41,258 nucleotides of DNA from Pelargonium nanum (taxonomy: Eukaryota; Streptophyta; Magnoliopsida; Geraniales; Geraniaceae), in the NCBI GenBank assembly GCA_036897485.1, contig JAYMTF010000282.1, positions 1-41,258 on the forward strand, in the 5' to 3' direction. Shown here piece after piece: positions 1 to 10,271 of the stretch (within the stretch, counting starts at the first letter, position 1; each line of letters begins with the position of its first letter). The notes below the pieces were generated by a model. The model ran no database searches. It saw only the letters and a program-made list of their open reading frames with translations, and was not told the DNA's origin. A program made the translations under genes and the position numbers.

Positions 1-1290
1 TAGAGTTTTGAGAATTAATAATTCGAAAATCGAAATGGAAATTAAGTCAATTCATTGATAGGTTCTCTATTTGATTGGCTCAATCACTCATTTCACGACC
101 CATCATATTTATAATTGTATGGTTCTCGATTTGCTTTCATCTCGTTTTCTTTTTTCTCGCTCGTGCTTTTACATCAATCATTCAAATTAAATAACGCTAG
201 AACACGATGTGTTAACACGATTATTACATCATTTTGAAAAAATAGATTATCAACGATATATAGAACAAGTGAGAATCAACGACGGAAAGAATGTCGCTAA
301 TCAACTATGAATATAGCGACGAATTGAGCTTCTCGAATCACCAACCGTAAGTTTATGTCACTATGTTTGTCGCTACTCCACTATAAGGTAAACTACGTAC
401 CGCTTCTTAGGCGCCTGACTAATTCTATCACAAATGCCGACCTCTAGATGCAGAAGACGTTGTCGATCGGGGTGATCTAATTGTTCCTACAAGGTGAAGA
501 CAATGGGTCGGACCATGTAGTTCCCTTTCTTTTGCCGAATTTCAATCAAGAGGTTGAAGAGAGATAGTGCATCAAGTTGTTTGCATGAGCTAATTCGATT
601 TTCTTCTTCAAAAATTTTAGATGAAGGATCTTAAGAAAACCGTTGACACACGTTTGTCTTTAATATTTGTGTATAATTATCAACGTGTTGTATTTATATT
701 AACTTACATAATATATATAGCAGTATGTAAGTTCTAACTCTAAATGAAACATTCATAAATATATTCTATCAATCAATTATTTTGTCCCAAATCAATCGAT
801 CAATGCACAAACGTCTTCAAAACATGGTTACAAACTCTAGAATTCGCACCTTCGATTGGATCACATCTTCAAGAAAACATAAACAAGAAAATCGTCCCTT
901 CTCGTGACACCATTGATCGATGAAAATGAAATAGTCCAAAAAGAGAAGGGACAAAGTATAAAATTCTAGAACATTACAATAAATAGTAGTTTGTACATTA
1001 CAATACCATATAATATACACAATCTCATAGGGCCAATGTGACATGATTTAACACATGGGTGTCCCTCGTGCATGTCACATGATTAGACAACACATTTATA
1101 GTAATTGTTTACTATACAGTTCATAAGATTATAGACAGTACTAGAAACTTATCTTGTCTGTTGGTGCATGGATACACGTTTGTTGGCATTATTAATGCCA
1201 TTTTTTTTATAGTTTTTATATTACTCGGGTTAAAAGAGCACAACAGAATTTGTCGTTTTTTAATTATTTTAGTTGGATAATTATTTGACA
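1..1290. other. Intergenic DNA, no gene recognised
   Basis: The sequence is AT-rich with frequent stops in all frames. The only open frames are short and resemble no family I know. A short inverted motif (TGTGACATG near 1036 and CATGTCACA near 1072) is the only structure noticed. Confidence 0.6.
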
Positions 1291-1493
1291 ATAGTTCTAC
1301 ATTTGAATTGGATGGAGGGTGGAGCCTCCGGCTAGAGTCTAAGTGCGCCAGGTAGTTTGAACGTGAGTACTATCAAAAGCGTTACCAAAGAATAGTACTA
1401 CATTTGAATTGGATGGAGGGTGGAGCCTCCGGCTAGAGTCTAAGTGCGCCAGGTAGTTTGAACGTGAGTACTATCAAAAGTGTTACCGAAAGA
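1291..1493. repeat. 101-bp tandem duplication (two copies and a stub)
   Basis: Two nearly identical units begin with ATAGT(T/A)CTACATTTG at 1291 and 1392. They differ at only a few positions, including GCGTTACC versus TGTTACC and one inserted base near the end of the second unit. A third start (ATAGTACTATC) follows at 1494 but diverges within about 10 bases. The near-identity points to a recent duplication. The unit is GC-richer than its surroundings and matches no gene I recognise. Confidence 0.9.
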
Positions 1494-1693
1494 ATAGTAC
1501 TATCAAGAGTACTACCTAAAGGCGGGCGGAGCGCGCTTGCAGTCACGATGAACATAAGCCTAGGTGCGGACACGGGTGAAGAGAAAATTCGTTGTGTTAT
1601 AATTAGCACTTGACACCCTCCAAAACAAAATCTATATTTGTATATGTATTCAAATATGTATTATATTACACAAGAATATTAGGAAAAAATATA

Positions 1694-2314
1694 TCACCAA
1701 TTCCCCACTGAATCAATTTGATCTTGCTGGGGCAATTGTTTGTGAATTGAAGTTGGTGTGAAAGGCAAAGGAAATGATTGATCTGTGGACACAAAATTTG
1801 GGTGAGAAATGATATTTGTGGAAGAATATACACTTTTGTAGGGTAAATTATGTTCATGTTCTTGGTGGTGTTGTTGTAGCCTTTGATCGGATCGTTGTTG
1901 TTTTGGAACATTAAGCTTCTCGCCCTCGATGTCTCTATATTTGTTGAGGTACAATTTTAGGGGGGCCAAGTAATCTTCGAATCCAAGCGTTGTAATCGCC
2001 CAAATAATGTCATCTCCGTTAATTGTCTTTCTTTTTTCTCTTTGGCATTTATCAGACGCTTCTCCAGTTACAAAACTAATGAATTCGGAAACACATTCTT
2101 GCACTGTCTCCTTCGCGTCCTTGGAGATCTTGCCATTACTCGGAATCACTTTTTTCATGATTCGGCCAACGTTCGCTATGGGAAGAAACCTATCTTGTTC
2201 TTTGTTGTTGTTATTGTTGTTGTTGTTGCTGCTGCCGGTGCTTTTTAAACATGGGCTATCCGGGCTTCCGATGGCCGGCCCATTAGGCCCATTTACATTG
2301 TTCTCATCTTCCAT
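1694..2314 (-). CDS. Nuclear transcription factor Y subunit B (NF-YB), non-LEC1 type
   Basis: This is an intronless 206-aa protein starting at the ATG at 2312-2314. NF-YB pairs with NF-YC through a histone fold, and the dimer joins NF-YA to bind CCAAT promoters in the nucleus. The histone-fold core spans about residues 41-131: [15 protein letters not shown], then [20 protein letters not shown], then [17 protein letters not shown]. Lys65 in ISKDAKET stands where LEC1-type proteins carry Asp, so this is a non-LEC1 member. The NVGRIMK form of the first helix recalls the NF-YB4/5 subgroup, which is an inference. Upstream is a Gly/Pro/Ser arm with an eight-Asn run, encoded by a TTG-rich stretch at about 2200-2230. 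The C-terminal tail is rich in Gln and His (residues 138-155) and then Ser and Pro. Length and domain are complete, with no sign of damage. Confidence 0.95.
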   Translation of the reverse strand: MEDENNVNGPNGPAIGSPDSPCLKSTGSSNNNNNNNNKEQDRFLPIANVGRIMKKVIPSNGKISKDAKETVQECVSEFISFVTGEASDKCQREKRKTINGDDIIWAITTLGFEDYLAPLKLYLNKYRDIEGEKLNVPKQQRSDQRLQQHHQEHEHNLPYKSVYSSTNIISHPNFVSTDQSFPLPFTPTSIHKQLPQQDQIDSVGNW

Positions 2315-4160
2315 GTGTCTCTATTTCCTTTTTGGTGCTTTCTTGCTTTGAGGGATTGGTTTCTTAGCCTTTTGATCAAATGCTATTTTGTGTGGATTGA
2401 CATAAATTGGCAAAGAGAACATAAAAATAGGCAAATAAAAAGGGAAACAAAATGACTTGGTTGATTGTGAACAATTTTGAGTCCCTTAGACTCGCTCTCT
2501 ATGTGGAACATAGTGAGCAATGTGTAACCAACATTTCTTCTACCTAAAATTGACTCCTAACACAACATTGTCTTTTTTGTTTAGGTTGTTTTCTTATTTT
2601 GGTCATATAATTGACCTTCTACGCTTAACATTAGAAAATTGTTATCCTAAACGGACCTACTGGAACTGTCAATTTGTATTAACGTATTGTGTTCATGTCG
2701 TATTAAAGATCAAATATGTGTCGTATATATAAACACAATGATGACACGTTTGATAATTGTGTTGTCATGTCCTAAATGAGAGTTTATGTATCGATATGTC
2801 ATGTTCGTGTCGTTCTTGTCCAACATGAACATAGCACAATCATAAATAATTTTCAACACGAACAAGACATTTCTCGCAAATGGGATTCTTTCCCAGTTCT
2901 GATTCGTTTGAATTATATACACACATTTATATAGATTAGGTGAGTTTGGGAAAAATATTATATGATAACATGAAGGAAAATACAAGTTTTATACTAACTT
3001 TACCCTAGTGGGTATCATGAGACAAAATTGTATGACAAAATGCAACCAAATCATGTATTATTAAGCACCAAAATCAATATGGGCAGGTAAAGTATATTAT
3101 AGATACTCCACCGAATTAATTAAATTTAAATTTGTGGACCTAATTTACGTTTCCTTTCTTTTATTACAAGTTTCAATATTGTTTTTTTTCTACTATGCTA
3201 TCATTATAATCAAAGTCCAAACTAATTTTTTAAATCATTATCAGAGAATAAAAATGAAAATATCTTTAAATCAATATCTTTAAACAAATAAAATAAAACA
3301 CGTGCACAAATTATACATATGCTAATCCTATTTGATGGATATAAATGATAAATTATTAGATACAAAAAGTAACTTAATTAATAATTAAGCCTAGAAAACA
3401 TATATTGACCCAGAAGGAAGCTAATTTTATAAAGTATTAGAATTTGAAGTCTTATGGTTACATGCAGGTGTCACAGAACCATCACAGACCACTTAGATAA
3501 TCAAATCCACATGACCTGTCACTCAAAAATAGGACCCACAAACATGATACATAGAGGTGGCAATTCGAATTTTTCAGTTCTCGTTGAAAATATCCAACAC
3601 AAACCCGATTCGAGCTGTTCGAATTTCACATGCAAAACGTTTGTGTTTGCTCGACTCTACCTATAATTTCCCATCAACCTGAGGTCGATTTCATTTATGT
3701 GAACCGAATCACAAACAATTTAGTCGGATTTTGGGTGCTGCAGGTCTGAGTCCAGATTGTTGGCTCTTATAACACCTCTAATCCTAAGAAGAAAAATTAG
3801 AGTTGACAAATGGACTTACATCTGGCTGATCATCGTTGATTTAACCTGATAATATTATGTTTAGGTTGATACAAAATGACTAGATAAGTAGTCAACCATT
3901 TTTTTTACTTGATCTGTTTAGGCCCGGGTCTAAAAGGACATAGTCTAAGTAACATATGGCTTACCGATCCAATTCGCACTTTTTTCCCGACAAACCCAAC
4001 TAGGTTCGACTCGACTAAAACTTGTCACTCGTTTGACCTAAAATTGCAAAAACGTCGTCAAATTTTGAGTATTCGCACGTTCAGCTTTAAATTACCGGCA
4101 TACACTTAGTATTTCTGACATCCAGAAACGGACACTTTTCTTGTCTCCTGAAGACTCTGA
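2315..4160. other. Intergenic DNA between NF-YB and RGLG
   Basis: The first few hundred bases are the NF-YB leader and promoter. About 2680-2880 carries repeated GTGTCGT/CACGAAC-type words, and about 3550-3760 carries AATTCGAA/ACCCGATTCGAG words. Both look like strongly decayed members of a dispersed plant repeat family. No coding potential is supported. Confidence 0.5.
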
Positions 4161-4162
4161 TT

Positions 4163-5632
4163 TTACGGTAATGTTGACTTGTGCACGCAATGAACAGCCG
4201 CCTCAATATGATTGAATAAATAAAAAGTTCGTTTTTCAAAATAAACAAATAAATAAATAAAAACCCAGAAATGAATGTGCAAAAGAGAATCCAAAAATTT
4301 CAACCCAAAGACCCAAACTGAAAAGAAAGAAAAAAGTTGCTTTTTTGAAGAATTGGGTTGATTTATCAGAACACTGAAAGGTGTAGAATCAGTTTGAATC
4401 TCATTTTCTGCTATCCAGTTAAAAAAAAATCCAGGTAACATCTCAATCACTCTGTCTTTTCAATGTTTTTTTTGCAGACATGGGTCTGTTTTTGCTATTG
4501 CTTGCTCTTGTTCAGCGACTTGTGCTTGCTCTTGAATTGGGTTTGTTTTGTGGTTTGTTGATGGGTGTTTTGTGGATAGTTCTTTTTAGCCATTTGGGTT
4601 CATGATAAATTTGTAAATTTTGTGTCTTTGATTATCTATCAGAGCATGTTTTAGTTCATATCTTTCACTTTGAAGAATTAGTGGGAAAATAGCTTACACT
4701 TCATATTGAAATGGGTTTGTTTTTTCTGTTTGCTCTTGAATTGGGTTGGTTTTGGATTTTGTTGATGGGTGTTTGTGGGTAGTGCTTTTTAGCCATTTGG
4801 GTTCAAGGTAAATCTGTAAATTTTGTCTTTGATTATCTATCAGAGCATGTTTTAGTTCATATCTTTCACTTTGAATAGCTTACACTTCATATTAAAATGG
4901 GTTTGTTTTTTCTGTTCGCTCTTAGATTGGGTTGGTTTTGGATTTTGTTGATGGGTGTTTGTGGATTGTGATTTTTAGCCATTTGGGTTTATGGTAAAAT
5001 TTGTAAATTGTGTCTTTGATTCTCTATCAGAGCATGTTTTACCTCATATCTTTCATTCTGAAGAACCGGTAGTGAAATAGCTTACACTTCATGTTGAAAT
5101 GGGAATTTTTGTAACACATCTTTTGTTTTGTGGGATTTGGACTGTTAGGAGATTGTGAAGTGGATTTGAAAGGCGTGAGTTAGATAGATTGGGAATTTCG
5201 GATAGCTAAGCTAATTGTGAACTTAGGTCGATACTCAATTTGGAACACAAAACTAGTAAAGAACCAATTCGGTACATGAAGTTTTGAGTTGTATCCGATT
5301 TGGTATTGGGCCAAAGCTTCGTCTTCCATATTGGGTTTTGCTGTTTTTCGAACATTTTCAAGACAAGTAATGGATTGGAACTCAATTACGGGGTTTTTTG
5401 GCGGTTTGGTTTTGAGAATTCTAGGTTGCTTGACATGGTACCTCCAAATTGATATCATTGGCAAAGTCATAAATACAAATATGCAAATGCTATCGGTTGT
5501 TTGAAGTTTACACATCCCTTAATCTGATTATTTTCTGGTATTTTTGGAAATCGGTTTTGGGAAGATGATACAAATTATCTTCATTTTAGCATTTTGGCAA
5601 ATGCTGAAAATGTAGTTGTATTTTTACAACAG
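4163..5632 (+). other. Probable promoter, 5' leader and leader intron of the RGLG gene
   Basis: A good 3' splice site (pyrimidine-rich tract then TTTTTACAACAG, AG at 5631-5632) lies just 12 bases before the RGLG start codon. The coding exon is therefore probably preceded by a leader intron. A candidate donor is CCAG/GTAACA at 4435. The in-frame codons before the ATG (from 5594) would then be intronic. The interval is T-rich on the plus strand, as plant introns are, and contains the tandem repeat annotated separately. Exact leader exons cannot be fixed without transcripts. Confidence 0.45.
4527..5103 (+). repeat. About three tandem copies of a 186-203-bp unit in the RGLG leader
   Basis: The landmark AGCCATTTGGGTT recurs at 4588, 4791 and 4977. 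TCAGAGCATGTTTTA and AGCTTACACTTCATATT also recur in each unit. Unit boundaries are about 4527-4730, 4731-4916 and 4917-5103. Copies differ by scattered substitutions and small indels, so this is older than the 101-bp duplication at 1291. The repeat probably lies within the leader intron. Confidence 0.88.
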
Positions 5633-5644
5633 ATACACATCAAT

Positions 5645-8600
5645 ATGGGGAATCAGGAATCTGTATTTGATAATCCAGACGATGATCATTCCATGCGTCA
5701 ACCGCCTTCTTATGCCGGAAGTTCAACGGATCCTAGATATCGGTATACTATGCCTCAACAACCTTATATGGGCAGTTCAGCTGATTCGAGCTATCGGCAT
5801 ACTCGACATCAACCTCCTTCTCATTCAGGGACTTCAACGGATTCTAGCAACCGACATACTCTGCATCAAGCCTCTTTTGCAGGAAGTGCAAGAGATAATG
5901 GCTATCAACCTAAGCAGCTATCCACGTTTATACCCGACAGTTTCAACTCGTTGGATCAGGTTTCTTATTTAGATCTTTAACTAATAGTGTTTTGTAGAAC
6001 TTTTGAATTCTCTCGAGTTGCATTCGGATTCTTGGATTGATTTGAAACGTTGTATTTCAAATACAAATGTAATGTTTTGGAAACCATAGAAATAGCCAAA
6101 TCCAAGTTCTTTATGCATCAAAACATTGGATTTAGCTCAAGTATTGTGATAAAGACCGAACATTATGCATTTAGGTTATCAATGCATTGCGAGAAGCGGG
6201 ACTTGAATCATCAAATTTAATCGTTGGCATTGACTTCACAAAAAGCAACGAGTGGACAGGTGATTCCTTTTGACAAACTGAGATTGTCCCAGCCTTTATC
6301 ATTTTTCAAAATATAAGGATTGAAAATATCGTATATTATTGATCGTAGGAAGGTTTTCATTCAACAGGAGAAGCCTCCATGCAATTGGTGGCAAACCCAA
6401 TCCGTATGAGCAGGCAATCTCTATAATTGGCCGTACTTTGTCTCCTTTTGATGAAGATAACTTGATACCTTGTTTTGGATTTGGGGACGGTCAGTGGTGA
6501 TTTATATTTGGCTTCCATAGAAAGTTCAAATTGCATTTCCATGGTTTTCTGATTTGGCATAGCTTACTTTTTAGCATCCACGCACGATCAACATGTGTTC
6601 AGCTTCTACTCTAATCACCGGCCTTGTCATGGTTTTGAGGAAGTTCTTGGACGATATAGGGAGATTCTTCCTTTCTTGAATCTATCAGGTTCGTATCTAT
6701 ACTACCCATCATAAAAGTTTCATGCCATTTTCTTCAGTAGCTTATTCAGTATCCTACTTTTTTTTTTTAAATGGCATGACTATCGAATGATTGTGATAAA
6801 TACCGTTACCATAGTTGTTAAAATCTCTGTTTCCCTATTTGATTCAATTCATTTCACCCCTAAACATAAAAAACACTACTAAATTGGACATGGATAAGAA
6901 TCAGGAGAGAATCACCCGATTCACATATGTTGGGTCACAAGAGGCTGGCCGTGCCAGATCAGGTTGAATCTGTTTCGACTTGTATAGAGAAAAATTCATG
7001 AATATTTGGTCCAATCACCAGTTTTAATCGCGGTATATCAACCATGACCGTTACCTTTTTTTCATAGGTCCGACTTCATTTGCCCCGATCATTGATGCCG
7101 CAATTGACATTGTGGAAAGAAGCAACGGGCAATATCATGTTCTTGTCATCATAGCAGACGGGCAGGTAAATGGAACTTGTCATATAATGTCCATCTTCAT
7201 TTTATTCTTTTCGCCGGTTTCTTTCAAATTCTCTTAACTACATTCGTTATTTCAGTTTTGAGTGTTTCTGTATTTACATAGGTTACGAGGAGTCCCGATA
7301 CTCCGCCTGGAAGGTTCAGTCCTCAAGAACAAGCAACTGTAAATTCCATTGTGACCGCTAGGTAAAGAAATATACTATTCACAGCCCTTATAGTGTTGTA
7401 TTTAATGTCTCACCTTGGTGCTATCATGATACTACTAGCCAATATCCTCTATCAATCATTTTGGTTGGAGTTGGGGACGGCCCATGGGACGCTATGAAAC
7501 AATTTGATGATAACATTCCTCAGCGTGCATTTGACAACTTCCAGGTATGAATTATAGCCCGGCTTAGACCAAATAATTGTCGGTGTGATTTTTTTGGTTG
7601 TATAGTAAGTAGAAATTCTGGATAATACGATGAACTCAATCATGAGGATCATCAGCAAACAATAGTTAGGTTCCGAAGGTCTAGTCCGACCTTGAGCATA
7701 CGGCATTGTTTAACGGGCAAAATTGTAAGTATGCTTATCGGAGCACTTTTTGTCGGTCTGGGCCCGTTATTATCGGGTCGGGCCAATGATGACCGGTGGA
7801 CTGGATTTGGGCTTGAGTCTAAATAGGACAGGCCAAAAAAACCAACTAAAGAAACAATCTTCTATGCATATTGCATAGTGAGTAGTTACTGTCGACTGAG
7901 GGGGTGAACTTGTGCGCAAAAGTACGGTTGCTGCCTTGTGACCTTGAGTTCACGAGTTTGAGTCAGAGTGGATTTTGTCTTGTACTAAAAGACATTTACT
8001 CGTTTTTGTGCAATACAAGAAGTCTCTTTTGAAAGAAAGTACACAAGGATAAGAATAGGTGACATACAGGATAGGAGGCGACCTCACAAAAGCAGGGATT
8101 AAGATTGTGTATATAAATGCCCCTTTACAAACCTTAGTGGTAGTAGCTTTATACTAGAATCGGGTTTACCAGGAAATCATGTAGATTGGACAATCCATGC
8201 ATTTTCTATGTAAAACCCACGAGGCCACGACCCTACCTGGCCTGCAACCTGTACTATAGCTCTTGCGGGTTGAGTTGTTTCTTTCCAACCCGGCTCAAAA
8301 CCCTGCTTTGTACATTGGCCTGCCTTTCATGGCATAATGTCGAGTAGTTAACGTGGTATTTGCAAATTATATTTTCTCGTCATGTGTTTGAAACTTAGGC
8401 ATATATATATATATATATATCTTGCAGTTCGTCAACTTCACGAAAATCATGACCGAAAACAAGGAAGATTCGAAGAAGGAAGCCGCTTTTGCTCTTGCAG
8501 CCCTTATGGAAATTCCATTTCAGTACAGAGCCACGCTATGCCTTCAGTCCGAAAAGTAAGACCCGTAGCTGCATTTTATACTCAACGTTTCGCTTATTCA

Positions 8601-9461
8601 CTCGTCAAGTTCTAAACATTCACTCTCACCAATTATGCAGTAGAGAGGTGGTTGGAGGTCCACATACAAGAACACTTCCACCTCCTCGGGAAGTAATCGA
8701 ACATGACGAAGCACTTAGGTCAGTCCCGCCCACGAGAAACCTTGAAAGAGCCGACCCAACAGCTCCGGTGGAACAGGTTCTTTGATTGTTCTTCTCAATT
8801 CTTCGCCTTGAATATGTGTTTTCTTCTCGGTATGTTGATTTAAGAAATATTTTCTTTGTTCAAGGTTTGTCCCATTTGCTTGACAAATTCTAAGGACATG
8901 GCTTTCGGATGTGGTCATACGGTATGTGCATCTAAATCTAGTCTTGAAATAGTGCCAAAAACATTAGACATGAGCTATAATAGATGCGTTTATGTTAGAA
9001 CTGGCAAATCGGCTGGCTTGGCTCTTGTTTCTAAAACCGGACCGGAGGTCGACCAGTTCTACTGGTATAGTTGTCTAGTGATGTGGTGCCCAAAATAAAA
9101 GCTTTTAATCGGGTTAAACCCGATTTTGGTCTTGTTAAAACTAATTTGGTTTACCATATAGGTCTAGATCGAACTAGTAGATTAGTCATCTCATTCCGGT
9201 TTTCAAATCTAGGGCTTCATCAAAAGAATGAAACATAGCATAGAAATGAAGGAATTGATTGATTTAGTTATCGAATTGTTGTTATCTTATGCATCTAATG
9301 AAATTTCAATCGTATCATTGTTATGAGCTACAAATTCAACGCCTTAACATGTTTACGGGTTTGTTTTGTGCTCCAAGACTTGTAAGGATTGTGGAATGAC
9401 CATTTCGTCGTGCCCTCTGTGCCGGGAACCAATAACTACTCGTCTTAGACTGTACACTTGA
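5645..9461 (+). CDS. RGLG-type (copine-like vWA + RING) E3 ubiquitin ligase
   Basis: Eleven coding exons join in phase to 447 aa: 5645-5959, 6175-6259, 6349-6489, 6575-6688, 7068-7165, 7282-7361, 7439-7544, 8428-8555, 8641-8776, 8865-8921, 9378-9461. Every junction is GT-AG. The protein starts MGNQES, so Gly2 could be myristoylated as in RGLG1/2 (inference). Residues 18-89 are four degenerate 15-19-aa repeats. The copine-like vWA domain runs from about 95 to 350. It includes [10 protein letters not shown] (MIDAS-like D125, T127, S129), [20 protein letters not shown] and [12 protein letters not shown] linker leads to a C-terminal RING with all eight ligands: C403, C406, C417, H419, C422, C425, C432, C435. 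RGLG ligases act in ubiquitin signalling in auxin, ABA and stress responses. The length fits the family. The gene is convergent with POLD1. Confidence 0.95.
5696..5911 (+). repeat. Four degenerate 45-57-bp coding repeats in RGLG exon 1
   Basis: The units encode [56 protein letters not shown] and a shorter [16 protein letters not shown]. The common pattern is QPPS-x-x-G-(S/T)-S-x-D-(S/P)-x-x-R-(Y/H)-T. The frame is kept throughout. The segment is low-complexity and probably disordered, lying between a possible lipid anchor and the vWA domain. Confidence 0.8.
7901..8170 (+). mobile_element. Decayed Au-like SINE in RGLG intron 7
   Basis: The head reads GTTGCTGCCTTGTGACC, followed by a tRNA-type B box (GAGTTTGAGTC at 7954-7964). 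This is close to the tRNA-derived head I remember for the plant Au-SINE family. About 130 bases later, AAAAGCAGGGATTAAG (near 8085) followed by GCCCCTTT and TTAGTGG resembles the body of the same family. The intervening DNA looks like an insertion. No clear target-site duplication was found, and intron 7 (7545-8427) is the longest coding-region intron of this gene. Confidence 0.45.
8401..8420. repeat. (TA)n microsatellite next to an RGLG splice acceptor
   Basis: About ten TA dinucleotides run up to CTTGCAG at 8421-8427, the acceptor of exon 8. There is little polypyrimidine between them, so the repeat occupies the place of the usual U-rich tract. Confidence 0.85.
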
Positions 9462-10271
9462 GCCGGTGAGTTCTGCTTCATCGAAAGGATTCGAAGCTTG
9501 TTGTATCAATCAAATCTTTATAGTTTCACTTCATGTTTCATTATTACAAAGTTTATAAGATGTCCACATAAATGTACAAGAGATTAATGTAATTATGTCT
9601 ACTCCAATCTTCAAAAAGAAAAATTGTACATCATTATAGCAAATACACGTTTTGTTTCTGTTTTATTTTAAATTTTGAATTATTATTTTTGTAAATAGTG
9701 ATCATTGAACTAATATAAATGTTTTAAATGATATTTTGGTGACAAGAGGATCGAGTGATAGATTGATCATCACCTTAACTGCATAAAAACACATGTGATT
9801 AAAGTACATGTATCAATCAACTGTATGATTTTGAATTGTCTTGTCACATCGATATACAATTTTCGTTACAGAGAGCAATTACATTCAATATTGTAGAAAC
9901 AATACGGGAGGTTGAATCGATTTGTTGATCAGATAGTACTTTTCGAGCGCCCCACGAGAAAGGTAACCTAGTTCACGATGCTCCCGTCATTTGTGAGATC
10001 TGAGGATGGTCATTACTGTTGGCACAAACAATATCTCTAAGATCCAACACCATCAACCATAAAGACCTGTAAAAAAAAAAAAGAGATTTGGTGATTATTC
10101 GCGCTAATCAAACAAAATAGGTAACTACAAATAACTTACTCGTATTATTGTCCATAAATACAAAATTGCTTCGTAATTACTCGTAATAAAAAATCCTAAT
10201 ACTATGGCTCAAACACGGGATATGAACAGTATGGATCAATGGAGGAAATGGCACCAACCTTGGAATCAAGT
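9462..10271. other. Shared 3' flank of convergent RGLG and POLD1
   Basis: This region contains the two 3' UTRs. No further gene is visible. It is AT-rich with short homopolymer runs (A run at about 10070). Confidence 0.6.

Noticed and set aside
4527-5103. CRISPR-like array or other regularly spaced repeats
   Set aside because: Units are directly tandem with no unique spacers, and the DNA is plant nuclear.
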